A DNA stretch of 64,000 bases from Corynebacterium capitovis DSM 44611 (GCF_030440535.1 NZ_CP047117.1:868001-932000); one strand, 5' to 3'. Shown: positions 26,638 to 37,450, numbered from the stretch's first letter. Notes: generated by a model not told the origin, from the sequence alone. Made by a program: numbers and translations.

Positions 26638-27132
26638 ATGGCTGTCAAGATCAAACTCCAGCGTCTCGGCAAGATCCGTAACGCCCAGTACCGCGTCGTT
26701 GTCGCCGACGCTCGGACCCGCCGCGACGGCAAGGTCATTGAGAACATCGGCATCTACCACCCGAAGGAAGAGCCTTCGCTCATCCGCATCAACTCTGAGC
26801 GCGCTCAGTACTGGCTCGGTGTCGGCGCCCAGCCGACCGAACCGGTTCTCGCGCTGCTGAAGGTCACGGGTGACTGGCAGAAGCACAAGGGCCTCGAAGG
26901 CGCCGAGGGCACCCTGAAGGTCGCCGAGGAGAAGCCGTCCAAGCTCGAGCTGTTCAACAAGGCTCTCGAGGAGGCCAACAACGGCCCGTCCGCCGAGGCC
27001 ATCACCGAGAAGCGCAAGAAGGCCAAGGAGGAGGCGGAGGCCAAGGCTGCTGCCGAGGCCGAGGCTGCCGCCGCCGAGGCTGCTGAGGATGAGGCTGAGT
27101 CCGCCGACGCCGAGGCGTCCGAGGAGAAGTAA
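26638..27132 (+). CDS. rpsP: 30S ribosomal protein S16
   Basis: [26 protein letters not shown] is the S16 N-terminus, and the S16 core ends near residue 90. The protein is 164 aa because of an Ala/Glu/Lys-rich C-terminal tail (about residues 115-164), seen in other actinobacterial S16 proteins. ATG 26638 follows GAAGAGGAA. A strong terminator follows, so rpsP is not co-transcribed with rimM, unlike the usual rpsP-rimM-trmD-rplS order. Confidence 0.95.
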   Translation: MAVKIKLQRLGKIRNAQYRVVVADARTRRDGKVIENIGIYHPKEEPSLIRINSERAQYWLGVGAQPTEPVLALLKVTGDWQKHKGLEGAEGTLKVAEEKPSKLELFNKALEEANNGPSAEAITEKRKKAKEEAEAKAAAEAEAAAAEAAEDEAESADAEASEEK

Positions 27133-27158
27133 GGCAGAAGCCTCTCTCAGACGTTGCA

Positions 27159-27187
27159 CCCGCGCACCATATCGTGCGCGGGTTTTT
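27159..27187 (+). terminator. Intrinsic terminator of rpsP
   Basis: CCCGCGCAC (27159-27167), 6-nt loop, GTGCGCGGG (27174-27182), then TTTTT. Perfect 9-bp stem with a clear T-tract. Confidence 0.92.
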
Positions 27188-27273
27188 CTTTGAGGTTTCA
27201 GGACGTTGTCGGAGAGTTAACCCTGTCGATCTAAAAAGATGAAACCCTCCGGTGATTCAGGGGACAGCTCTCA

Positions 27274-27447
27274 TTAATGTGGAGAACTTCTCGAAAGACG
27301 CGCGGTCAGGAAAGCACCGACGCTCAAAAGTGCTAAAACCACAAATCCCGCAGATCGCATATCCGAAGGCGAAACGAACAAACCTGGCACTAGTAGGATT
27401 GTCTCGGCGGTAAAAACCATTCCAAGAAAAGTTGAAAGAGCGTTCAT
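27274..27447 (-). CDS. Small two-helix membrane protein, 57 aa (possible immunity-type partner)
   Basis: Protein starts MNALSTFLGMVFTAETILLV and ends LTARLSRSSPH. Two hydrophobic stretches (about residues 4-24 and 33-50) predict a hairpin membrane protein. ATG 27447 is chosen over the TTG 18 nt upstream because GAGAGGTGA lies 7 nt before the ATG. It starts 7 nt after the repaired reading frame of the broken gene ends (27455), so the two were one operon. A small membrane protein directly behind a small secreted peptide gene is typical of immunity proteins; this is inference only. Confidence 0.6.
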   Translation of the reverse strand: MNALSTFLGMVFTAETILLVPGLFVSPSDMRSAGFVVLALLSVGAFLTARLSRSSPH

Positions 27448-27454
27448 TACAGAA

Positions 27455-28086
27455 TCACCTCTCAAACGTGAAGCACTCTACGATGTCACCGATGTCGGCA
27501 GACCCGACCACCGCGATTCCGCTTACACATGCGGCACAGAGTGTGAAGCCAACAGGCTCGGTGGTGCGCGCGCCCACGTAAGTAGAAGTAATCAGCCAGC
27601 TCCAGTGGCGTTAACGCCACGTATTGCTCCAATGCATGCGACTTTAGTTCCCCATCCTTGTAACTCTAGGCTGTTAGGGTCCGCAACCGGCGCAGTCGAA
27701 TGGGCTTCGAGTGTTTCACCATCGACATAGTCGACATCAGTGGTTTCGTCTTTGACCTTTTTCCCGTTCTGGAAGACCTCCACTTTGAACTTTCCGTCTC
27801 TACTCTCTGAGTACAGCGTCTCCGAGCGCGTTACAGGAGCATCTGTATCCGAGGGGTCAAACGCAACCGTCACGTTGCTTTGATAGTTGTAGTCACCATC
27901 GTTCTTGTACGGCACCGTCACGAAGTCGAGTTCCTTACCTTCTTCATTCTGCGCGGTCGTTACCTTGACTTGTGCCAAGTTCAGCTGGTCAGGAGATCCT
28001 TCGGTGGGAAGGGTCCCGCTCGTCAGTTTTTCTTCAATTGACCGGATCAGAGGTGCCTCGTTAGGGCTGGTGGTGGCATCTGCCAA
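27455..28086 (-). pseudogene. Broken gene for a secreted, bacteriocin-like or small Cys-containing protein
   Basis: An open frame from TTG 28086 to a stop at 27592-27594 gives 164 aa (LADATTSPNEAPLIRSIEE...). At that stop a -1 shift opens 46 further codons, to 27455, containing TLCAACVSGIAVVG and DIVECF. With the shift repaired, the C-terminal part from GWGTKVACIGAIRG onward is a Gly/Ala/Ile-rich segment with four Cys. The N-terminus looks like a mature protein just after an AxA-type cleavage site, but no signal peptide is encoded in frame upstream, so the 5' end also looks lost. Function unknown. Confidence 0.5.
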
Positions 28087-28090
28087 CCGC

Positions 28091-28110
28091 GTGGAATGGT
28101 GTGGAATGGT
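28091..28110. repeat. 10-bp tandem duplication at the 5' edge of the broken gene
   Basis: GTGGAATGGT occurs twice in a row. Ten bases shift the frame by one; deleting one copy joins the broken gene in frame to an ATG about 34 codons further upstream (near 28195). Confidence 0.85.
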
Positions 28111-28242
28111 TCTGAGTTGCTCGCGCTGGACCGGACGCCGTAGTGTGGTTTTCGGTTGGGTCGGAAGTTGTACCTCCCATCTCGCCCCGTCTCATCCCAT
28201 TGATAAATAGGCGGCGGAGGACTGCGCCACGATGCGCGCAGG

Positions 28243-28248
28243 TAATCT
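28243..28248 (+). promoter_or_regulatory. Leaderless -10 box of rimM
   Basis: TAATCT, 8 nt before ATG 28257. Confidence 0.5.
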
Positions 28249-28256
28249 CAGTGACC

Positions 28257-28757
28257 ATGAAGGTGCAAGTGGGCCGTGTCATGAAGTCGCATGGGATTCG
28301 TGGCGAAGTTCTTGTCGATGTGATGACGGACGCGCCGGAAGTGCGCTACGCGGATGGCGCCGAGCTCAATGGAACTCAGGCTGGCAGGGAACGAAAGCTG
28401 ACGGTGGAGTCCTCCCGACCCCACAAGGGTCGCCTTCTGGTGAAGTTCCGCGAGGTTCCTGACCGAAACGAGGCGGACAGCCTGCGCGGCATGCAGTTCT
28501 TCGCCGCCCCGCTCGAGCGTGAGGAGGACTCCGAGGAGTACTACGACCACGAGCTGATCGGCCTGAAGGTGGTCCACGAGGGCACGCAGGTCGGCGAGGT
28601 TACCGGGGTGGTGGACACCCCGAACCGCAAGATCCTCGAGATCGACTACGCGGGCCGGGAGGTCCTCGTTCCCTTCGTCATCGACTTCATCCCGGAGATC
28701 GACCTGGACGGCGGCACCCTGACCATCACCCCGCCCGAGGGGCTGCTCGATGTCTAG
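28257..28757 (+). CDS. rimM: Ribosome maturation factor RimM
   Basis: Assists 30S head assembly, binding S19. MKVQVGRVMKSHGIRGEVLVDV is the RimM barrel start; the PRC-barrel half has YYDHELIGLKV and LVPFVIDFIPEID. About 166 aa. GTG 28251 is also in frame; ATG 28257 is preferred because it lies 8 nt after TAATCT and matches the family N-terminus. Its stop lies 8 nt inside trmD. Confidence 0.93.
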   Translation: MKVQVGRVMKSHGIRGEVLVDVMTDAPEVRYADGAELNGTQAGRERKLTVESSRPHKGRLLVKFREVPDRNEADSLRGMQFFAAPLEREEDSEEYYDHELIGLKVVHEGTQVGEVTGVVDTPNRKILEIDYAGREVLVPFVIDFIPEIDLDGGTLTITPPEGLLDV

Positions 28758-29835
28758 CCCGCGGCTGCGCCTAGACGTCATCACCATCTTCCCCGAGTAC
28801 CTCGAGCCGCTGCGCCATGCGCTGCTCGGCAAGGCGATCGAGCAGGGCATCGTCGAGGTCGGGGTCCACGACCTGCGGGACTGGGCCGCCGGCAACCACA
28901 AGTCCGTCGACGCGCCCCCGCTCGGCGGCGGCCCCGGCATGGTGATGAAGCCCGAGGTGTGGGGCCCGGCGCTTGACGACGTCGCCGCCGGCCGTTCCGG
29001 CCGCGCCCTCGCCTCCGCCGCCCCCCACCGCAACGACAGGCCGCGCCACGACGACGTCGAATCCGTCGCCCCGCGGCCCTACGCCGACTCCGGGGAGAAC
29101 CGCGCGCGGCCCCTGCTCCTCGTGCCCACCCCGGCCGGCGCGCTGTTCACGCAGGCGGACGCCCGTGCATGGTCGCGCGAGGAGCACATCGTGGTGGCCT
29201 GCGGGCGCTACGAGGGCATCGACCAGCGCGTCTTCGAGGACGCGGAGAAGCGCTACCGGGTGCGCGAGGTCTCCATCGGCGACTACGTGCTCATCGGCGG
29301 CGAAGTCGCGGCGCTGGTGATCGCCGAGGCCGTCACAAGGCTCATTCCGGGGGTGCTTGGCAACACGGAGAGCCACGAGGAGGACAGCTTCTCCGACGGC
29401 CTGCTCGAGGGGCCGTCCTACACCCGGCCGCGCTCCTGGCGCGGGTTCGACGCCCCCGAGGTCCTGTTCTCCGGCGACCACGCCAGGGTGCGGCGGTGGC
29501 GGCGCGACCAGTCGCTCCTGCGTACCCGCCGGGTGCGCCCGGAGCTGCTGGATACCGTTGAGCTCGACGAGGACGACGTCTTTGCGCTACACGGCCGGGA
29601 CGTGGTGACCACCCTGCGCGGGGAGGTGCCCTGGGGGCGGGAGGGGGACGTCGTCAAGCGGATGCGCCGCGAGCTGCGCAGGGCGGGCTACCGCGACCCG
29701 GAGGTGACCCTTGGGGAGGGCGAGGTGACGGTCAGCGGGCGCACCGCACTCGGCTGCGAGGAGGCCACCGCCGCCGTCGCGCGGGCGGCGGGGATGAAGG
29801 GGCACTGGGAGGGGAGCACGGTCGAAGAGGGCTAG
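28750..29835 (+). CDS. trmD: tRNA (guanine37-N1)-methyltransferase, enlarged form
   Basis: Methylates G37 of tRNAs with SAM, preventing +1 frameshifting. The knotted SPOUT core is clear: LDVITIFPEYL, PPLGGGPGMVMKPE, VVACGRYEGIDQRV, SIGDYVLIGGE, IPGVLGNTES and YTRPRSWRG. At 361 aa it is about 100 aa longer than usual: an extra 30-40 aa (about residues 81-120, Arg/Asp/His-rich) sits in the linker before the RYEGID segment, and about 75 aa follow the normal end near residue 286. The region is also very GC-rich. Overlaps rimM by 8 nt. Confidence 0.92.
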   Translation: MSSPRLRLDVITIFPEYLEPLRHALLGKAIEQGIVEVGVHDLRDWAAGNHKSVDAPPLGGGPGMVMKPEVWGPALDDVAAGRSGRALASAAPHRNDRPRHDDVESVAPRPYADSGENRARPLLLVPTPAGALFTQADARAWSREEHIVVACGRYEGIDQRVFEDAEKRYRVREVSIGDYVLIGGEVAALVIAEAVTRLIPGVLGNTESHEEDSFSDGLLEGPSYTRPRSWRGFDAPEVLFSGDHARVRRWRRDQSLLRTRRVRPELLDTVELDEDDVFALHGRDVVTTLRGEVPWGREGDVVKRMRRELRRAGYRDPEVTLGEGEVTVSGRTALGCEEATAAVARAAGMKGHWEGSTVEEG

Positions 29836-29838
29836 AGT
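29833..29838 (+). promoter_or_regulatory. Leaderless -10 box of tex, overlapping the trmD stop
   Basis: TAGAGT, 7 nt before ATG 29846; its TAG is the trmD stop codon. Confidence 0.55.
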
Positions 29839-29845
29839 TACACGA

Positions 29846-32102
<2,257 letters not shown>

Positions 32103-32113
<11 letters not shown>

Positions 32114-32228
32114 CCGGCGCGTATGTAGAATCGCACAGGTTGTTGTAGGCGACACGAACCGGCCGAGCGCCCCAGCGCGGGGAAACGCCGCTAGGGTCCT
32201 CTGTCCTTAAACGTAAAGGATTGCTTTC
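32103..32228 (+). promoter_or_regulatory. rplS promoter and leader
   Basis: TTGGTA (32103-32108), 17 nt, TAGAAT (32126-32131), then a leader of about 90 nt with a short CCCC/GGGG hairpin before AAAGGA. The -35 box lies at the very end of tex. Confidence 0.6.
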
Positions 32229-32576
32229 ATGAGCAATGGAATCATTGATCTTGTCGACGCCGGCCAGCTGCGCGACGACATCCCGAACTTCCGCCCCGGT
32301 GACACCCTAGGCGTTCACGTCAAGGTGATCGAGGGCTCCGTCACTCGTACCCAGCTGTTCGAGGGCTTCGTCCTGCGCCGCCAGGGCTCGGGAATCCGCG
32401 AGACGTTTACCGTCCGAAAGATCTCTTTCGGAATCGGTGTCGAGCGCACCTTCCCGGTCCACTCTCCGAACATCGAGAAGATCGAGGTTCTGCGTCGTGG
32501 CAAGGTCCGCCGCGCGAAGCTCTACTACATGCGCGAGCTGCGCGGCAAGGCTGCCCGCATCAAGGAGCGCCGCTAG
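32229..32576 (+). CDS. rplS: 50S ribosomal protein L19
   Basis: Located at the 30S-50S interface. 115 aa with the family pattern [35 protein letters not shown] and the C-terminal [24 protein letters not shown] 32229 is preceded by AAAGGA about 8 nt away. It has its own promoter and leader. Confidence 0.97.
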   Translation: MSNGIIDLVDAGQLRDDIPNFRPGDTLGVHVKVIEGSVTRTQLFEGFVLRRQGSGIRETFTVRKISFGIGVERTFPVHSPNIEKIEVLRRGKVRRAKLYYMRELRGKAARIKERR

Positions 32577-32605
32577 GGGCTAGGAGGGGGGACCTGCCGC
32601 GCTGC

Positions 32606-32611
32606 TAGAGT
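32606..32611 (+). promoter_or_regulatory. Leaderless -10 box of lepB
   Basis: TAGAGT, 7 nt before GTG 32619, in the gap after rplS. Confidence 0.5.
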
Positions 32612-32618
32612 GTTGCGG

Positions 32619-33356
32619 GTGATGAGCACACAGCGCGCGGGCCGCCCGGCCGAAGAGGGCAAGGCGATTCCCTGGTATATCGAGATGCCAGCGGTAATCG
32701 TCTTGACCCTCTTTTTCATTTTCATAATCCAGACTTTCATCGGCCGCGTCTACGTCATCCCCTCCGCGTCGATGGAGCCAACGCTGCATGGCCTCAAGGG
32801 CAAGGGCGACCGCATTGCGGTGGAGAAGATCAGCTATTACTTCGATGACCCCCAGCCGGGCGACGTCATCGTGTTTAAGGGAACGGACTCGTGGAACACG
32901 CAGTACGTTTCCAATCGCTCCTCCAACCCCCTCGTCGCCGGTCTGCAGCAGGTGGGCACGTGGGCAGGTCTTGTCCCCCCTGATGAGAATGATCTGGTAA
33001 AACGCGTCATCGCGACCGGTGGGCAAACCGTATCCTGCCAGGCTGGTGACCCAGCCGTCATGGTTGACGGTGCGCCGATCGACCAGACTTACATTCTGCA
33101 GCCCGCGGCCTACCCGATCGACCGGGCCACGGGTTCGGAGGAGTGCGGCGGTGCCTACTTCGGCCCCATCACCGTCCCCGAAGGCAATTACTTCATGATG
33201 GGGGACAACCGGACGAATTCCCTCGACTCGCGCTACCACCTCGGCGACCAGTACCAAGGCACCATCCCGCGCGAGAATGTGCGAGGCAAGGTCGTCGCCA
33301 TTGTCTTCCCCCTCGACCGCATGAGCGCAGTCGCCGACCCCGATATCCAGCGATAG
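32619..33356 (+). CDS. lepB: Signal peptidase I
   Basis: Membrane-anchored serine/lysine protease removing signal peptides. One N-terminal membrane helix (IEMPAVIVLTLFFIFIIQTFI), then box B with the catalytic serine in IPSASMEPTL, the catalytic lysine in DLVKRVIATGG and box E GDNRTNSLDSR. 245 aa. Alternative starts GTG 32610 and ATG 32622 exist; 32619 fits the 7-nt spacing after TAGAGT. rnhB follows with no gap. Confidence 0.95.
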   Translation: MMSTQRAGRPAEEGKAIPWYIEMPAVIVLTLFFIFIIQTFIGRVYVIPSASMEPTLHGLKGKGDRIAVEKISYYFDDPQPGDVIVFKGTDSWNTQYVSNRSSNPLVAGLQQVGTWAGLVPPDENDLVKRVIATGGQTVSCQAGDPAVMVDGAPIDQTYILQPAAYPIDRATGSEECGGAYFGPITVPEGNYFMMGDNRTNSLDSRYHLGDQYQGTIPRENVRGKVVAIVFPLDRMSAVADPDIQR

Positions 33357-33998
33357 GTGAGACGCCTCGTTCAACTACGCACCCACGAGGTAGCTCTGGA
33401 CAAAGCGGGGCTCGGACCTGTTGCCGGGGTGGACGAGGCCGGACGTGGCGCGTGCTTCGGCCCGCTGACGGTCGCTGCGTGCGTGCTTCCTCCCCGCCCC
33501 ATCACATCGCTGGAGGGACTCACCGATTCCAAGCAGCTTTCGCCCCTCCGGCGGGCATCGCTTTTCGACGCGATCCGCGACGTCGCATTCGCCTACGCCG
33601 TCGTGCATGTCAGCGCTGCGGAGATAGATAGGCGCGGGGTACACGTCGCCAACCTCGACGGCGCGCGCAGGGCAGTCGCGAAGCTTGATGCGCGCCCCGG
33701 CTATGTCCTCCTCGACGCGTTCCGCGTCCCCGGCCTAGCCATTCCCCAGCTACCAATCGTGGGTGGGGACTACACTGCCCGCTGCATCGCGGCGGCCAGC
33801 GTCCTGGCAAAGGTGAGCCGTGATCGCCTCGTAACCGAGATGGCACGGTCCTTTCCCGCCTACGGGGTGGAAACGCACAAGGGGTACGGAACGAAGGCGC
33901 ATATGGCTGCGGTGCGTCGCCACGGCGCGAGCCCGGAGCACCGTTATAGTTATGCCAACGTCCGGATCGCCCACGAGTTTTTCGAGAGGTCACAATGA
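33357..33998 (+). CDS. rnhB: Ribonuclease HII
   Basis: Removes ribonucleotides and RNA primers from [24 protein letters not shown] carries the first catalytic acidic pair, YVLLDAF the third Asp, and [15 protein letters not shown] and HKGYGTKAH follow. 213 aa. The GTG start immediately follows the lepB stop, and its end overlaps the DUF2469 gene by ATGA, so lepB, rnhB and DUF2469 form one operon. Confidence 0.95.
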   Translation: MRRLVQLRTHEVALDKAGLGPVAGVDEAGRGACFGPLTVAACVLPPRPITSLEGLTDSKQLSPLRRASLFDAIRDVAFAYAVVHVSAAEIDRRGVHVANLDGARRAVAKLDARPGYVLLDAFRVPGLAIPQLPIVGGDYTARCIAAASVLAKVSRDRLVTEMARSFPAYGVETHKGYGTKAHMAAVRRHGASPEHRYSYANVRIAHEFFERSQ

Positions 33999-34303
33999 GC
34001 GCTGAAGATCTTGACAACTACGAGGCGGAGGTGGAGCTGTCCCTGTATCGCGAGTACAGGGACGTGGTGAGCCAGTTCTCCTATGTTGTCGAGACCGACC
34101 GGCGCTTCTACCTCGCCAACGCCGTGGAGCTCATCCCGCACCAAGAGGGCAAGGACGTCTACTACGAGGTCCGCATGTCCGACTGCTGGGTGTGGGACAT
34201 GTACCGTGCCGTGCGATTTGTGCGCTACGTTCGCGTCATCACGTACAAAGACGTCAACATCGAAGAGCTCGACAAACCCGATCTGACCTTCCCCGACCGT
34301 TAA
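33995..34303 (+). CDS. DUF2469 family protein
   Basis: 102-aa actinobacterial protein of unknown function, always compact and very conserved; here [20 protein letters not shown] and the Trp/Tyr-rich [19 protein letters not shown] core are visible. No signal peptide. Its start overlaps the rnhB stop. The constant link to rnhB across actinobacteria suggests a role in nucleic acid metabolism, which is inference. Confidence 0.88.
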   Translation: MSAEDLDNYEAEVELSLYREYRDVVSQFSYVVETDRRFYLANAVELIPHQEGKDVYYEVRMSDCWVWDMYRAVRFVRYVRVITYKDVNIEELDKPDLTFPDR

Positions 34304-34390
34304 TGTCGTCCCCCGGGGAACCTCGAGGCCCGGAGCGCAGTCCAATAGGGGTGCCACACTGTATAAGGGCTGACTTTCGGGGGACGAGAT

Positions 34391-34765
34391 ATGGATGTAG
34401 AGGGGCACACCGCCCTGGGGGTCGCGGGCGAAAACTACGCCGCGGAGCTGTACCGGGGGAAGGGGTACGAGCTCGTCGGCGCGCGCGTGCGCACCCCGTC
34501 GGGGGAGATCGACATCGTTGCGCGCGCGCCTTGTGGCGCTTTGGTGTTCATCGAGGTCAAAACGAGACGCGGGCTCGCCTTCGGGGCGGCGGAGGCTGTG
34601 ACCTCCGCCAAGCTGAGGAGGATGCGCCGCTGCGCGAGCGAGTGGCTGGCGGCTCACAATGAAGCTGGTTATTCGGAGCTCAGGTTTGATGTCGCGGAAA
34701 TTCTTTCCGTCGATGGCGGATTGAGCGCTCGCATCTTCGAGGGGGTCGAAGATGGTTCTCGCTAG
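34391..34765 (+). CDS. YraN family (UPF0102) nuclease-like protein
   Basis: 124 aa with a Holliday-junction-resolvase-like fold. The typical GENYAAELYRGKGYELV start, then GEIDIVA and LVFIEVKTRRG (the D...E-x-K nuclease motif) are present. Partner activity is not established for the family. ATG 34391 is preceded by GGGGGACGAG. A TATAAG at 34362-34367 could be its -10 box. The last 14 nt overlap yifB. Confidence 0.88.
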   Translation: MDVEGHTALGVAGENYAAELYRGKGYELVGARVRTPSGEIDIVARAPCGALVFIEVKTRRGLAFGAAEAVTSAKLRRMRRCASEWLAAHNEAGYSELRFDVAEILSVDGGLSARIFEGVEDGSR

Positions 34766-36269
34766 TATCCAGGCGGCCACGCTGGAGGGGATCAGCGCGT
34801 GTCCGGTCACGGTGGAGGCGAATGTAGGTCCGGGATTGCCGGGTGTGCACATGGTCGGGCTGGGGGACGCGGCTGTGAGGGAGTCGCGCGATAGAATCCG
34901 CACCGCCGTGGCCAACTCCACGCTGCCGTGGCCCCGGACCAAGATCATGGTCTCGCTGTCACCGGCGCACCTACCCAAATCAGGCTCTCACTTCGATCTT
35001 CCTGCGGCTTTGGCTGTCGTGGCCACAACGGACCCGCGGGCCCTGCGGCGGGGTCGAAGCGTCATGGCGCTCGGGGAGCTCGGGCTCGGCGGGCGGCTGC
35101 GCCGAGTGGAGGGACTGTTGCCCATGCTGATCGCTGCACCCGACACCGTCGACGCCATCGTGATACCGAAGGAAAACGAGGCGGAGGCAGCCCTTCTCGG
35201 CGACGATCGGGTGCACGTCGCCGACACGCTGAGCGACGTATGGAACTGGCTGCTCGGAGAGCGCCGGCTCAGCCACGCGCAGCCACGAAGTGAACCACCC
35301 GTAAGGCCGAGCGGGCCGGATTTCGCCGACATCTCCGGCCTTGCCCCGGAGCGCTTCGCCCTAGAGGTGGCAGCTGCGGGAGGACACCACGTCTTGATGG
35401 TCGGATCCCCGGGATCGGGGAAATCGATGCTGGCGGAGCGCCTCCCCACCATCCTCCCGCCACTTTCGCTCGCAGAACAAATCGAGGTTGCGTCCATTCA
35501 CTCGGTCGCCAATTCCTTCGCAGCGGGGCTGACTCCGTGCCGGCCCTTTGTAGCGCCGCACCCGTCGATAAGTAAAGCGGCCTTGATTGGCGGGGGATCG
35601 GGGAACCCTCGCCCCGGGGCTGTCACCCTCGCCCACCGAGGGGTGCTCTTCCTTGACGAGGTCTCGGGGATATCGGCTGCGGTGCTCGACGCACTTCGCG
35701 GCCCACTCGAGCTGGGCCATGTCAGGATCACCCGCACGCGCAGGGACACCGTCTTTCCCGCCAGCTTTCAACTCATTGCGGCGGCCAACCCCTGCGCGTG
35801 CGGCGCTGTTGACGCAATGGCGTGCGCGTGTCGAGCGGCAGAGCGGGCGCGTTACTTGAAGAACCTGTCAGGGCCGCTCCGGGACCGCATCGATATCTCA
35901 CTCGCCCCTCAATCGTGCGGGGGCGTTGTCAGCGACGGGGACGCTGAACCCTCCGCGGACATCGCCAACCGCGTGGCAGCGGCGAGAGAGCGTGCCTCCT
36001 TTCGCTGGGCCCAGGCCGGGCTGCCCGGTGAGCTCAACGCGCATATCGCGGGCCCGGTGGTACGGAGGTCCTACCCGGCGGCGGACGACGCCATGGAGTT
36101 GATCGGGGCCTACCTCTCGACGGGCGTGCTCACGCAGCGCGGAGTGGACCGGGTCCTGGCAGTGAGCTGGACCATCGCCGACCTTGAGGGCGCATCGCGC
36201 CCCGACCTCGATCACGTCGCGCGCGCCGTCGGGCTTCGGTGCGGGACCCACGAGGGGTCGTTGGTATGA
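34752..36269 (+). CDS. YifB/ComM family magnesium-chelatase-like AAA+ ATPase
   Basis: 505 aa. The N-terminal Lon-like domain has VEANVGPGLPGVHMVGLGDAAVRESRDR; the AAA+ core has Walker A GSPGSGKSMLAERLP, HRGVLFLDEVSG (Walker B) and NPCACG; and the C-terminal domain has YLKNLSGPLRDRIDI. ComM-type proteins help recombination during natural transformation in some bacteria. Overlaps with yraN and dprA (ATGA) make a yraN-yifB-dprA operon. Confidence 0.92.
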   Translation: MVLASIQAATLEGISACPVTVEANVGPGLPGVHMVGLGDAAVRESRDRIRTAVANSTLPWPRTKIMVSLSPAHLPKSGSHFDLPAALAVVATTDPRALRRGRSVMALGELGLGGRLRRVEGLLPMLIAAPDTVDAIVIPKENEAEAALLGDDRVHVADTLSDVWNWLLGERRLSHAQPRSEPPVRPSGPDFADISGLAPERFALEVAAAGGHHVLMVGSPGSGKSMLAERLPTILPPLSLAEQIEVASIHSVANSFAAGLTPCRPFVAPHPSISKAALIGGGSGNPRPGAVTLAHRGVLFLDEVSGISAAVLDALRGPLELGHVRITRTRRDTVFPASFQLIAAANPCACGAVDAMACACRAAERARYLKNLSGPLRDRIDISLAPQSCGGVVSDGDAEPSADIANRVAAARERASFRWAQAGLPGELNAHIAGPVVRRSYPAADDAMELIGAYLSTGVLTQRGVDRVLAVSWTIADLEGASRPDLDHVARAVGLRCGTHEGSLV

Positions 36270-37450
36270 GCACTGTGGAATCCTGGGCATATCTCAGCCG
36301 CGTCATTGAGGGGCCAAGCTACCACCTCCAACAGTTGCTGCGCGCCGGGCGTGACGCTGACGAGATCGCGGAGGGAGTGCGCAAACGCAGCAGCTGGCTC
36401 GGTGGGCTCGCGCGGGAGACAGAGTCCCGTTTCGCGTGGGAGCGCACAGAGCAGGATCTTCTCGACGCCACCGCGGCCGGGTTTCAGCTTCTCACCCCGG
36501 ATATGGCGGGATGGCCCTCAACCGAGATGGAACGCTCTTTCGGCACGGGCGTGTCTATGAGCCTGGCGGGCGGGGACACCTTCCGCGACGGGGGAGTGGC
36601 TCCTCACGCTTTGTGGGTAGCGGGGTCGACGAACCTGGCGGGCCTGTTCGCGCAGTCGGTGTCGATTGTGGGGACACGCGCGTCCTCAACCTACGGCAAC
36701 AACGCCACCGCAGACCTCGTTGCTGGGCTCGCCTCCCGCCGCTACACCATTGTGTCCGGCGGGGCGGTGGGTATCGACGCTGTGGCGCATGAGACCGCTC
36801 TCACCCACGGCGCCACGACGGTTGTCGTCGCGGCGTGCGGGCCGGGTGTGACCTACCCGCGCCGGCACGAGGAGCTCTTTGCGCGCATCGTGGAGGCTGG
36901 TGGCGCCGTGGTCACTGAGTACCCGCCGGGGGTGAGCCCGGACCGGCACCGGTTCCTGACGCGCAATCGTCTCGTGGCTGCCCTGACCCAGGGGTGCGTT
37001 GTTGTGGAAGCGGCGTTTCGTTCGGGGGCACTCAACACGCTGAGCTGGGGTAACTACTTCAACCGACACGTCATGGCCGTGCCTGGCCCGATTTTCGGGG
37101 CTGGGTCCTTGGGCACGAACTTAGCCATTCGCGACGGCCGGGCAGCAATGGTGCTCAACGCGACGGACGTCCATGACACCCTGTCCGCGCTGGGAGAGGG
37201 TAACGGGCTTGATGCTGACGGGCAACGCGAGCTCGACTTCGCCGCAACGTCAGTGCAACGACTCAGCCGTAATGAGTTGCGGGTCTACGACGCGCTGCCG
37301 GCAAACCCCTCAGCTGGTCTCGCTGCCGCGGACATCGCGGCAGCCTCGGGCCTGAGCATGGGGTTGAGTGTCCATATTCTTGTAGAGCTGGCTTCGCGAG
37401 GGGTGGTGCGGCGGGCTGGAACAAAGTGGCACCGCGTTGAGGAAGATTAA
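36266..37450 (+). CDS. dprA: DNA-processing protein DprA
   Basis: Loads RecA on incoming single-stranded DNA in transformable bacteria. 394 aa. Rossmann core: VSIVGTRASSTYGNNATADL, VSGGAVGIDAVAHETAL, VAACGPGVTYPRRHEELF, TEYPPGVSPDRHRFLTRNR and HVMAVPGPIFGAGSLGTN. A C-terminal winged-helix-like part (AADIAAASGLSMGLSVHIL) follows. ATG 36266 overlaps the yifB stop. No other competence genes are in the window. Confidence 0.93.
   Translation: MSTVESWAYLSRVIEGPSYHLQQLLRAGRDADEIAEGVRKRSSWLGGLARETESRFAWERTEQDLLDATAAGFQLLTPDMAGWPSTEMERSFGTGVSMSLAGGDTFRDGGVAPHALWVAGSTNLAGLFAQSVSIVGTRASSTYGNNATADLVAGLASRRYTIVSGGAVGIDAVAHETALTHGATTVVVAACGPGVTYPRRHEELFARIVEAGGAVVTEYPPGVSPDRHRFLTRNRLVAALTQGCVVVEAAFRSGALNTLSWGNYFNRHVMAVPGPIFGAGSLGTNLAIRDGRAAMVLNATDVHDTLSALGEGNGLDADGQRELDFAATSVQRLSRNELRVYDALPANPSAGLAAADIAAASGLSMGLSVHILVELASRGVVRRAGTKWHRVEED

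Larger units (their letters stand above)
27188..28242. other. Lower-GC island between rpsP and rimM
   Basis: Hand counts of two 60-base lines here give about 50% and 40% GC, against roughly 60-65% in ordinary lines of the window. It holds only a small membrane-protein gene and a broken gene, both leftward, plus a 10-bp duplication. No transposase, integrase or flanking repeat was found. It is likely acquired DNA or the remnant of an inserted unit. Confidence 0.65.

Noticed and set aside
27592-27595. Programmed -1 frameshifting in the island gene
   Set aside because: No X-XXY-YYZ slippery site or clear downstream stem-loop at the junction; a point deletion is simpler.
27188-28242. The low-GC island as a prophage or transposon
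   Set aside because: No integrase, transposase, terminal inverted repeats or target duplications were found; only small genes and a broken one.
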